Positions 1 to 6,460 of a stretch of 14,574 nt of DNA are shown piece by piece. Made by a program: the position numbers and the translations under genes. This DNA is from an uncultured Collinsella sp. (GTDB taxonomy: Bacteria > Actinomycetota > Coriobacteriia > Coriobacteriales > Coriobacteriaceae), in the NCBI GenBank assembly GCA_902493615.1, contig CABUQK010000049.1:1-14574 (forward strand), in the 5' to 3' direction. The notes beneath the pieces are model-generated. The model searched no databases. It was given only the letters and a program-made list of their open reading frames with translations, and had not been told where the DNA came from. Every line of letters starts with the position of its first letter. Position 1 is the first letter of the stretch.

Positions 1-1261
1 TGGCGGTGTCGTCCACGTTGTGGAACATGCCGCGCATGAGCTGCTCGAGCTTGCCGTCGACGTCCTCGAAGGTCCAGGACAGGTGCTCGGCATTCTGGCT
101 CATCTCCAGGCCAGACACGAGCACGCCGCCGGCGTTGGCAGCCTTGCCGGGCATAAAGGCGACGCCGTTCTCCTGGAAGTAGGTCGTGGCCTCGATGGTC
201 GTGGGCATGTTCGCGCCCTCGCCGACCACCTTGCAGCCGTTGGCGACGAGCGCCTGGGCGTCCTCGAGCAGCAGCGTGTTCTCGCGAGCGCAGGGCAGCG
301 CGATGTCGCAGGGCAGCTGCCACACGCCGCGGCCGTCGCCCTCGTGCCACACGGCGTTGGGCTTCTCGTCAACGTACATGGCGAGCGTAACGCCCTTGTC
401 GTGGCCGGAGCGCTTCTTGTTGTAGACGTGCTCGAGCACGGTGTAGTCGATGCCGTCGGGATCCTCGACCCAGCCATGGGTGTCGGAGCAGGCCAGCACC
501 TTGCCGCCGAGCTGGGAGACCTTCTGGACCGCGTAGATGGCGACGTTACCGGAGCCGTGAACGACGACGTTCTTGCCCTCGAAGGAGTCGCCGCGGCTCT
601 TGAGGTACTCGTCCACAAAGTAGGCCAGGCCGTAGCCGGTGGCCTCGGTACGGGCGAGCGAGCCGCCAAAAGAGAGGCCCTTGCCGGTAAGGACGCCGGT
701 CCACTCGTTGGTCAGGCGCTTGTACTGACCGAACAGGTAGGCAACCTCGCGGCCGCCAACGCCCAGGTCACCGGCGGGAACGTCGGTGTTGGGGCCAATG
801 TGGCGATAGAGCTCGGTCATGAAGGACTGGCAGAAGTGCATGATCTCGTTGTTGGACTTGCCCTTGGGGTCAAAGTCGGAGCCGCCCTTGCCGCCGCCCA
901 TGGGAAGGGTGGTCAGGCTGTTCTTGAGGATCTGCTCCAGACCCAGGAACTTGAGCATACCCAGGGTGACCGTCGGGTTAAAGCGCAGGCCGCCCTTGTA
1001 GGGTCCAATGGCAGAGTTGAACTCGACACGGTAACCGCGATTGACCTGAACCTTGCCCTGGTCGTCGACCCAGGGAACACGGAACATAACGATGCGCTCG
1101 GGCTCGACGAGGCGCTCAAGCAGGGCGGCCTCCTCGTACTCGGGATGGGCGTCGAGCGCCGGCTGGATGGTGCCGAGGATCTCGGTCGCGGCCTGGATGA
1201 ACTCAGGCTGCTCGGGATAGCGGGCCTTGAGCTCGTCGAGAACTTTCTGCGTGTAGCTCAT
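1..1261 (-). CDS. gdhA: NADP-type glutamate dehydrogenase (C-terminus cut by window edge)
   Basis: Catalyses reductive amination of 2-oxoglutarate with ammonium to glutamate in the cytosol, the low-affinity ammonium assimilation route. Reading minus from the ATG at 1261 gives 420 open codons with no stop before the window edge; E. coli GdhA is 447 residues, so about 25 to 30 are missing. Visible family marks are GPYKGGLRF (about residues 86-94), the catalytic lysine in PMGGGKGGSDFDPKG (Lys125), PAGDLGVGGRE, the Rossmann motif GSGNVA in the cofactor domain, and CSDTHGWVEDPDGID. The start is fixed by GGAGG six bases upstream. Upstream, 1262-1475 holds no gene; TATTAT (minus, 1335-1340) could be a -10 box but has no convincing -35. 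The gene is probably a separate unit from the selenium genes. NADP preference is inferred from resemblance to the hexameric E. coli type. Confidence 0.96.
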   Translation of the reverse strand, partial: MSYTQKVLDELKARYPEQPEFIQAATEILGTIQPALDAHPEYEEAALLERLVEPERIVMFRVPWVDDQGKVQVNRGYRVEFNSAIGPYKGGLRFNPTVTLGMLKFLGLEQILKNSLTTLPMGGGKGGSDFDPKGKSNNEIMHFCQSFMTELYRHIGPNTDVPAGDLGVGGREVAYLFGQYKRLTNEWTGVLTGKGLSFGGSLARTEATGYGLAYFVDEYLKSRGDSFEGKNVVVHGSGNVAIYAVQKVSQLGGKVLACSDTHGWVEDPDGIDYTVLEHVYNKKRSGHDKGVTLAMYVDEKPNAVWHEGDGRGVWQLPCDIALPCARENTLLLEDAQALVANGCKVVGEGANMPTTIEATTYFQENGVAFMPGKAANAGGVLVSGLEMSQNAEHLSWTFEDVDGKLEQLMRGMFHNVDDTA

Positions 1262-1475
1262 GCTTCCTCCAATTGATGGAAAAGAAAAGTGTCGTTCGAG
1301 GCGCCCCATGCGCCCCGAGCTTTATCGAGTATGGATAATATCGCACTGTTGCAGCAAAGTTTCGCATAAGCCGACGAGCAGATGTTTCGTTTTGATTACG
1401 ATGCAGGTAGAAGCGTTTTTGAGTGCCTGACGTGCAAAACCCGTGTTTCAAACCTGTTTCGTCCACGTGTTCTAA

Positions 1476-1510
1476 ACCACCACATTGGGGACAGGCACCT
1501 TTGTGGTGGT
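1476..1510. repeat. REP-like hairpin with GGGGACAGGCACC core
   Basis: Perfect 9-bp inverted repeat ACCACCACA (1476-1484) / TGTGGTGGT (1502-1510) around a 17-base loop containing GGGGACAGGCACC. It lies 8 bases beyond the stop codon of the Se/S carrier-like gene. From memory, closely similar cores recur as scattered short palindromes in many bacterial genomes and are linked to IS200-like REP-associated transposases. It could also act as a 3' stabilising hairpin, but on the minus strand no U-tract follows, so it is not a typical intrinsic terminator. No transposase gene is present in the window. Confidence 0.6.
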
Positions 1511-1518
1511 GTTGGTGG

Positions 1519-1914
1519 TTAGAGGACGAGCTGGTGGTAGTCGGCGGGGGTTACGCGGCCCTCGGTGGCGGCGCGGAAGGCGGCGAGGGCATCGCCCGAG
1601 AACGGCATGGCCCAGCACAGTCCGCAGCCGGCGGTGATGGAGCCGGGCAGCGGCGTGATGCGCCCAGGAACACCGGCGGCAAGGCACAGCTGTTCGCATT
1701 CCATCACATCGAAGGTGCTGTCGAACGACACGATGATTTTGCGTTCATGGTCGAGAGCATCACCGGACGGGCCTTCGCGGTGTGCATCGCGATACGCCGC
1801 GGCGGCCGCTTCCTCTTCCGCAGTATGTCCACAGCCACCGCAACCGCAGGTACAGGGTTCGGACCCGTCGCAAGTGCAAGGTTCTCCCGTGTCGGGACAA
1901 ATATCGTGAGACAT
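1519..1914 (-). CDS. DUF3343 / putative Se/S carrier-like protein with Cys-rich N-terminus
   Basis: A 131-residue protein. Residues about 58-130 match the DUF3343 (Pfam 'putative Se/S carrier protein-like') pattern: a beta strand IIVSFDST, a helix around MECEQLCLAAG, then PGRITPLPGSITAGCGLCW with Cys97 and Cys100. Members of the family are small and often lie beside selenium or sulfur genes; the biochemical role is not settled. Unusually, the first 30 residues carry seven cysteines (6, 13, 15, 21, 23, 25, 28) in Cys-Thr-Cys and Cys-Gly-Cys steps, followed by an acidic and alanine-rich linker. This looks like a metal- or chalcogen-binding tail fused to the carrier domain. The start is supported by TTGGAG five bases before the ATG. 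It follows mobA by 15 bases and is probably cotranscribed with it. Its place near selA-selB-selC fits delivery or handling of selenium, which is inference. Confidence 0.8.
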   Translation of the reverse strand: MSHDICPDTGEPCTCDGSEPCTCGCGGCGHTAEEEAAAAAYRDAHREGPSGDALDHERKIIVSFDSTFDVMECEQLCLAAGVPGRITPLPGSITAGCGLCWAMPFSGDALAAFRAATEGRVTPADYHQLVL

Positions 1915-1929
1915 GGCAACTCCAATCGT

Positions 1930-2562
1930 CTAGGCGAGTAACTCGGCCGCCGCAAACTCCTCGGGCGTATTGACGTTCTCGAAGCAGAGCGTCGAGCCGG
2001 CGGCCTTAACGATCTGCGGCTCATCCATATAACCGGCCTGAACGCGATTGATCAGGCAGCGAATGCGCTGTCGGTCGCAGGAGAGCAGCTCTTGGGCAAC
2101 CGGCGCACACGCGTCACGGCGCCAGACGGCGCAAAGCGGCTCAATTCCCCGCTCCTCGCGCGGCACGCACACGTCGAGCGCCTCGGCCTCAACACAGCCA
2201 GCAAGGGCACCGATTAGCTCCGAAGAGACAAACGGCATATCACAGGCGACGATAGCAACGAGAGGCAGCCGGGCCGCAGTCAGCGAACTCGCGATGCCGC
2301 GCATGGCGCCCGCCGGCCCCTCAAGGTCCGACACTATTCGCGGCACCAGGCCGCCAAACGCGCGCTCCTCAAGGTAGGCAAGCTCGCTGGGACGCGAAGT
2401 CGTCACGACCAACTCGCCGGCAACTGGCGCCAGCCGACCCAGCACGCGTTCGATGAGCGGCTCGCCGCAAAACGCCATGCGAGCCTTATCACAGCCCATG
2501 CGCGAGGACAGCCCACCCGCTTGGACGACACAAGAAAGATCGGCACGTCTTACGGTAGTCAT
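1930..2562 (-). CDS. mobA: Molybdenum cofactor guanylyltransferase
   Basis: Transfers GMP from GTP to Mo-molybdopterin, giving the (bis-)MGD cofactor needed by oxidoreductases of the formate dehydrogenase/DMSO reductase family. The 210-residue product opens with the nucleotidyltransferase signature QAGGLSSRMGCDK (about residues 14-26; family pattern LAGGxSxRMGxDK) and has the metal-binding CDMPFVS, both typical of MobA; E. coli MobA is 194 residues. The frame is open far upstream to 3222, but that part runs through the tRNA and selB. I chose the ATG at 2562 because GGAGG lies 11 bases upstream and the motif begins a few residues later; the ATGs at about 2586 and 2580 are worse placed. It is separated from tRNA-Sec by a terminator, so it likely has its own promoter. 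A client Mo enzyme is encoded at 6461-8578. Confidence 0.93.
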   Translation of the reverse strand: MTTVRRADLSCVVQAGGLSSRMGCDKARMAFCGEPLIERVLGRLAPVAGELVVTTSRPSELAYLEERAFGGLVPRIVSDLEGPAGAMRGIASSLTAARLPLVAIVACDMPFVSSELIGALAGCVEAEALDVCVPREERGIEPLCAVWRRDACAPVAQELLSCDRQRIRCLINRVQAGYMDEPQIVKAAGSTLCFENVNTPEEFAAAELLA

Positions 2563-2651
2563 ACGGCAAAACACCTCCATCGGCATGCTCGAAACCCGGT
2601 GCACGAAGCTAAATACAGCCACCGAAATAACAGCGCTACGAAAAGCTCGTG

Positions 2652-2708
2652 CAAAAACAAAACAGCGCCTTTGCGGCACGCAGCAAGACCGCGAGCACAA
2701 AAGCGCTG
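2652..2708 (-). terminator. Rho-independent terminator after tRNA-Sec
   Basis: On the minus strand an 11-bp stem (CAGCGCTTTTG pairing with CAAAGGCGCTG, one G-U) encloses a 24-base loop. It is followed directly by TTTTGTTTTT, a strong U-tract. It begins 8 bases after the CCA end of tRNA-Sec, so it should end the selC transcript and separate it from mobA. Confidence 0.8.
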
Positions 2709-2716
2709 GTAGCGTA

Positions 2717-2813
2717 TGGCGGGAACGTATGTGAATCGAACACATCCAAGACGTTTTGCACGCCTCGCAACGGTTTTGAGGACCGCGGAGCCCACCGGAG
2801 CCCATCCGTTCCC
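2717..2813 (-). tRNA. selC: tRNA-Sec (anticodon UCA)
   Basis: Reads UGA as selenocysteine after charging with serine, conversion by SelA and delivery by SelB. The 97-base gene with encoded CCA has the hallmarks of bacterial tRNA-Sec: an 8-position acceptor (GGGAACGG against ACGTTCCC), a 6-bp D-stem (GGGCTC/GGGCTC with G-U pairs) with a 4-base CGGT loop, an anticodon loop CCTCAAA with TCA at 2777-2779, a long variable arm of 8 bp with loop GCAAA, a 5-bp T-stem ATGTG/CACAT with loop TTCGATT, discriminator G and CCA. Two oddities are a C at position 33 where nearly all tRNAs have U, and a G-A mismatch at the eighth acceptor position. It lies 149 bases after selB and is followed by its own terminator. 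Confidence 0.95.
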
Positions 2814-2825
2814 AAGTGCGGCGGT

Positions 2826-2856
2826 ATTTTACCAAACCGAAACGGCTCCATCCCAA
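2826..2856 (-). promoter_or_regulatory. Possible selC promoter
   Basis: On the minus strand TTGGGA (2851-2856) and TAAAAT (2826-2831) are 19 bases apart, and the -10-like box ends 12 bases before the tRNA 5' end. The -10 is good; the -35 and spacing are poor. A separate selC promoter would make sense if the strong hairpin at 2871-2937 stops read-through from selB. Confidence 0.3.
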
Positions 2857-2870
2857 AAAGACGAACAAGA

Positions 2871-2937
2871 AGTTGCGGTGGAATAGTTCCTGTATTTGCT
2901 GCCAAAGCCTCCAAATAGGAACTATTTCACCGCAACT
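2871..2937. repeat. Long inverted repeat / hairpin between selB and selC
   Basis: Arms 2871-2898 and 2912-2937 pair along about 26 bp (AGTTGCGGTG...TATTTG against CAAATA...CACCGCAACT) with one G/T position and a 2-base bulge; the loop is 13 bases (2899-2911). It starts 25 bases beyond the selB stop. On the minus strand it is followed by a T-rich stretch ending in CTTTTT, about 10 bases after the stem, so it may be the selAB terminator. Its length and near-perfect symmetry are also typical of a small dispersed palindromic element. No coding function is apparent. Confidence 0.75.
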
Positions 2938-2962
2938 GAGGAGGCGGGAGCGAGTGACCGGC

Positions 2963-4930
2963 CTAGCGCAGGGAGCGCAGGCCGCCGGCCTCCTTGTCGA
3001 GCACCGTAAAGCGCACGGCATCCAGGTGTTCCAAGATGCTGATGGCGCGTTTGCGCGACACACCCAGGGCCTCGCGCAGCACGCTCGTGGTGGCAGCGCC
3101 GCCGGCTGCCTCAATGGCAGCGGCAACAAGCTCGCGCGCATGGGCCTCGGCGGCAGCGGACAGGGCAACGTCGCGCTCGACCTTAACGATCGAGCGGTTG
3201 AGCGAAAGCTCGCGCAGGGCACGCGTCATGGTGTCGCGGCCGAGCTGCAGCTGTTCGCCCACCTCGGGAAGCGCCGGTGCATCCAGGCCGGCCTCGTCAA
3301 GCAGCGCGACGATCCGCTCGCAGGCCTCTCGCACCACGCGTGCCGCCGCGGCGGCCGAATGCGGATCGAATACCTCGGCGCCCTCGGCGGCGCACACGCC
3401 ACGCGAGCAGCCCTCGGCAATCAGAGCCGCGGCAACGCCATCATCAGCGGCAGGCCACGCAGCATGGGCAACGGCGCCGGGCGTAAAGCCCGTCTCCTTG
3501 GGGGCAGCCGCGTGCATGGCGGACAGGGTCGCCGCCAGTGCATCCATCGCGGCGTCGAGCACGGCGGCATTCACATACAGCGCATCGCCCGAGCCGGCAA
3601 GCTTGTAAACAACACCTCGCGCCACCAGCTCGTTCAGCGCGGCGTCGGCCCCACCGGAAACAAGATCTAGCGCTGCGGCAACGTCGGCAACCACGACCGG
3701 CAACGCCTGCAGCGCCAGCCACGCATCCACACCAGCGACGGCATCGCCGGCCTCAAGCGCCGCAAGCAGCGTGCGCTCCCCCGCCGAAAGCTCGCGCGAG
3801 CGACGGCAGCGCGAAAGCAGCACACACCCGCCGCCAATGAGCATAACGGGCGAATACGACAGCACCACGGCATGGTCTCCGGCTCGCAGCGGCAGCGGCT
3901 CCTCCAAGCGCACCTGTACGGTACGGGTCTCGCCCACCGCCATGGGGGCCTCGCCTTCCACGAACATGATGCGGCCGACAACCTCGGCCGTACCCGCCAT
4001 CACGTGCACACGCGCACCCGACTCGAGCACACGCGGCTTGGCGCCCTCGCGGCCCAGGTAGGTGAACGTCATCATAAAACGCAACGTCTGACCAAAGCGG
4101 CCCGCCACGCCCAGCATCTCGCCACGGTCAAGCGCCGCGACACCGTCACCAACCAGGTTGAGCGCCACGCGTTGCCCAGGCAGCGCGCACGGCGTATCGC
4201 CATGAACCTGAATCCCGCGCACACGACAGACCGTACGCGACGGCAAAGCCATCAGCTCGTCGCCCACCGCAACTGGCGCATCGTGCAGCGTTCCCGTAAC
4301 GACGGTGCCAACACCCTTGATCGTAAAGCAGCGGTCAATCGGCAGGCGAGGTGCGGCATCGCTCCGCTCGGAACGGTCACGACAGGCATCCCAGCAGGCA
4401 CTTACCTGCTCGTCGAGCACCGCAAGCAGCCCGTCGATCCCATCGCCCGTCTTAGACGACACGGGCACAATGGGCGCGCCCGCAAACACGGTACCCGACA
4501 AAAAGTCATCGACATCGAGCTCGGCAAGCTCGGTCATCTCGGCATCGGCCAGGTCGCACATCGTCAGCGCGACCACCATATGCGTGACACCCAGCAGCTC
4601 CAGCACGTGCACGTGCTCGCGGGTCTGCGGCATCACGCCCTCGACGGCCGAAACCACCAGCACGGCAACGTCGATGCCCGTGGCGCCCTGCACCATGGCG
4701 CGCAGGTAGTGGGCATGCCCCGGCACATCGACCAGGCCGACGATCTTGCCGCTCGGCAGCGCCAGCTCGCCAAAGCCCAGCTCCACCGTCATGCCGCGGC
4801 GACGCTCGACCTCCAGGCGATCGGGATTCTTGCCGGTCAGCGCCTCAATCAGTGCCGACTTACCGTGGTCGACGTGGCCCGCCGTGCCAACGATAACGGG
4901 ACACTCCACCAACGCCTGAACCTCACTCAT
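2963..4930 (-). CDS. selB: Selenocysteine-specific elongation factor
   Basis: GTPase that carries selenocysteyl-tRNA to the ribosome at UGA codons marked by a SECIS hairpin. The 655-residue length is normal (E. coli 614). The N-terminal EF-Tu-like domain shows G1 GHVDHGKS (residues 18-25), G2 RRRGMTVELGF, G3 DVPGH (68-72), G4 as TMCD (123-126) and G5 near SSK (158-160). Two beta-barrel domains follow, then Ala-rich winged-helix repeats to the end, closing with LGVSRKRAISILEHLD, the usual SelB C-terminal RNA-binding module. Oddity: G4 normally reads N/T-K-x-D, but the Lys is Met124 here. The ATG at 4930 overlaps the selA stop (ATGA), with GAAGG about 10 bases upstream inside selA, so the two are translationally coupled. 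Confidence 0.97.
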   Translation of the reverse strand: MSEVQALVECPVIVGTAGHVDHGKSALIEALTGKNPDRLEVERRRGMTVELGFGELALPSGKIVGLVDVPGHAHYLRAMVQGATGIDVAVLVVSAVEGVMPQTREHVHVLELLGVTHMVVALTMCDLADAEMTELAELDVDDFLSGTVFAGAPIVPVSSKTGDGIDGLLAVLDEQVSACWDACRDRSERSDAAPRLPIDRCFTIKGVGTVVTGTLHDAPVAVGDELMALPSRTVCRVRGIQVHGDTPCALPGQRVALNLVGDGVAALDRGEMLGVAGRFGQTLRFMMTFTYLGREGAKPRVLESGARVHVMAGTAEVVGRIMFVEGEAPMAVGETRTVQVRLEEPLPLRAGDHAVVLSYSPVMLIGGGCVLLSRCRRSRELSAGERTLLAALEAGDAVAGVDAWLALQALPVVVADVAAALDLVSGGADAALNELVARGVVYKLAGSGDALYVNAAVLDAAMDALAATLSAMHAAAPKETGFTPGAVAHAAWPAADDGVAAALIAEGCSRGVCAAEGAEVFDPHSAAAAARVVREACERIVALLDEAGLDAPALPEVGEQLQLGRDTMTRALRELSLNRSIVKVERDVALSAAAEAHARELVAAAIEAAGGAATTSVLREALGVSRKRAISILEHLDAVRFTVLDKEAGGLRSLR

Positions 4931-6384
4931 CGAGTAATCGCCTTCTTAACGCACGCGACGAGCGTCGTTGCCGCCGTCTCGATATCGCGGTCACCCACGA
5001 GCGTGCGCACGTCAAACAAAATGCGATCGTGCGAGGTTCGCGTGACGACCGGCGTGTCGAAGTCCTGGACAAGCGAGCGCTTGAGCGCGTCGACGGACAG
5101 GCGCTCGTCAACAAGACGCACGGCCACGCACATCGTGGGCAGCTCAACGGTAGGCAGCGAACCGCCACCGGGCGTCGAGGACTCCTCGACAATCTCCAAC
5201 TCAACGGCGCACGGGCAACCCGCCTTATCGAGCCCGGCGGCCATGCGATCGCGGAGCTTGCGGGCACGACGCTCCAGATGAGCCTGCGGAAGCGTGAGCA
5301 TGTTGAGCACCGGCACCTCACGATGGGCCACATCGGCGCCGTCCATATAAATGCGCAGTGTAGCCTCGAGCGCCGCCAGCGCGAGCTTGCCCGGGCGCAG
5401 GGCACGCATAAGCGGATGCGACCCACAGGCCTGGACCAGATTGCGACGGCCCATGATAATGCCCGCCTGTGCTGCACCGAGCAGCTTATCGCCCGAGCAC
5501 GACACGATATCGAGCCCCGCCGCGACCGAAGCCGGCGTGGTTTCTTCGCCTCCGCGCACTAGGATGTCGTCAGGCAACAGCGCGCCCGACCCCTGGTCTT
5601 CATAGAACAGCAGGCCGTGCTTATGGGCCAGTGCGGCGAGCTCCCTTGAGCTCACTTCCTCGTGAAAACCCTCGATGCGATAGTTGGAAGGATGAACCTT
5701 CAGGATCATGGCCGTTTCGGGCGTGATGGCGCGCTCGTAGTCGCCCAGATGCGTGCGGTTGGTGGCGCCTACCTCGATGAGTTTGGCACCCGAGGCCTCC
5801 ATAACATCGGGGATACGGAAGCTGCCGCCAATCTCGACAAGCTCGCCGCGGCTGACGATAACCTCTTTGCCCGCAGCGTGAGTCGCCAGCACCAGCAGCA
5901 CCGCGGCGGCATTGTTGTTGACCACGAGCGCGTCCTCGGCACCGGTGAGTGAGCGGATCAGCTGCGCGGCGTGCTCCTTGCGCGACCCGCGCGAACAGGT
6001 GTCCACACTGTACTCGAGCGTGCTATACCCGCGCGCGACCTCGGCCACGGCTTTGGCAGCTGATTCCGCGAGCGGAGCGCGACCCAAGTTGGTATGGATA
6101 ACCACACCCGTGGCGTTGACGGCGGGACGCAGGCTCGGCAGCGCGGAGCGATGCGCACGCCACTCGATGGCCGAGGCCAGCTCGCGCTTGGAACGCGGGG
6201 CGGCGCCGGCACGAATGGCGGCGCGCTCCTCGTCGAGCTCGGCCGTGACGGCGGAATGCACCACCGCGTCGCAGGTCTCCCCCGCCGCCTTCACAACCGG
6301 CCACTCTGCGAGCAGCTCGTTGACGGAAGGAATGGCGCGCAGGCGGGCGCGCACCTCATCGGTCATGTTCTGGCTATCGCTCAT
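4927..6384 (-). CDS. selA: L-seryl-tRNA(Sec) selenium transferase
   Basis: Pyridoxal-phosphate enzyme that converts seryl-tRNA(Sec) to selenocysteyl-tRNA(Sec) with selenophosphate. The 485 residues compare with 463 in E. coli. Visible marks are PAVNATGVVIHTNLGRAPL (about 87-105), VNNNAAAVLL (about 155-164), the helix SRGELVEIGGSFRIP, and the PLP lysine Lys300 in SGDKLLGAAQAGII. The N-terminal domain (RLRAIPSVNELL) is the usual start for binding tRNA-Sec. The ATG at 6384 is preceded by AAAGG at 6 bases, and that site sits in a small hairpin. It is the first gene of selA-selB; a candidate promoter overlaps the end of the upstream oxidoreductase gene. The selenophosphate synthetase gene selD is not in the window. 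Confidence 0.97.
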   Translation of the reverse strand: MSDSQNMTDEVRARLRAIPSVNELLAEWPVVKAAGETCDAVVHSAVTAELDEERAAIRAGAAPRSKRELASAIEWRAHRSALPSLRPAVNATGVVIHTNLGRAPLAESAAKAVAEVARGYSTLEYSVDTCSRGSRKEHAAQLIRSLTGAEDALVVNNNAAAVLLVLATHAAGKEVIVSRGELVEIGGSFRIPDVMEASGAKLIEVGATNRTHLGDYERAITPETAMILKVHPSNYRIEGFHEEVSSRELAALAHKHGLLFYEDQGSGALLPDDILVRGGEETTPASVAAGLDIVSCSGDKLLGAAQAGIIMGRRNLVQACGSHPLMRALRPGKLALAALEATLRIYMDGADVAHREVPVLNMLTLPQAHLERRARKLRDRMAAGLDKAGCPCAVELEIVEESSTPGGGSLPTVELPTMCVAVRLVDERLSVDALKRSLVQDFDTPVVTRTSHDRILFDVRTLVGDRDIETAATTLVACVKKAITR

Positions 6385-6390
6385 GTGCGG

Positions 6391-6407
6391 CCTTTCAAAA
6401 CCAAAGG
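6391..6407 (-). promoter_or_regulatory. Hairpin covering the selA ribosome binding site
   Basis: On the minus strand CCTTT-GGTTTTG-AAAGG forms a 5-bp stem with a 7-base GU-rich loop. The 3' arm AAAGG is the selA Shine-Dalgarno, six bases before the ATG, so folding would hide it. In E. coli a SECIS-like element in the selAB leader lets SelB repress translation. Whether this 17-base hairpin does the same is inference; it is short and could be chance. Confidence 0.35.
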
Positions 6408-6430
6408 TGAATCAATCGTTCGAATGTCAA

Positions 6431-6460
6431 ACTATCAGCCAATTCGATCAGCTGAGTCAA
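6431..6460 (-). promoter_or_regulatory. Candidate selA-selB promoter
   Basis: On the minus strand TTGACT (6455-6460) and GATAGT (6431-6436) are separated by 18 bases, a reasonable sigma-70-type match. The -35 begins directly after the stop codon of the oxidoreductase gene. A transcript from here would have a leader of about 40 bases containing the hairpin at 6391-6407. Confidence 0.35.

Noticed and set aside
20..1276. Plus-strand open frame of 418 codons opposite gdhA, and similar long plus-strand frames opposite selB, the Mo oxidoreductase, focA and the hydrogenase genes
   Set aside because: They are mirror frames created by G+C-rich codon use on the minus strand. Their predicted proteins resemble no family, and the minus-strand genes account for the sequence fully.
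1438..1460. Short near-repeats AAACCCGTGTTTC and AAACCTGTTTC, considered as an attachment site or CRISPR-like unit
   Set aside because: Only two short imperfect units and no nearby integrase, cas genes or spacers.
1203..1466. Minus-strand frame of 87 codons upstream of and overlapping the gdhA start
   Set aside because: It overlaps the well-supported gdhA start and ribosome binding site, has no family motif and spans the probable gdhA leader.
2636..2914. Short frames on both strands across the tRNA-Sec region
   Set aside because: They read through the tRNA and the hairpin arms and have no protein similarity I recognise.
2563..3222. N-terminal extension of the mobA frame to 430 codons
   Set aside because: It would run through the terminator, tRNA-Sec, the inverted repeat and the end of selB; the MobA fold starts right after the ATG at 2562.
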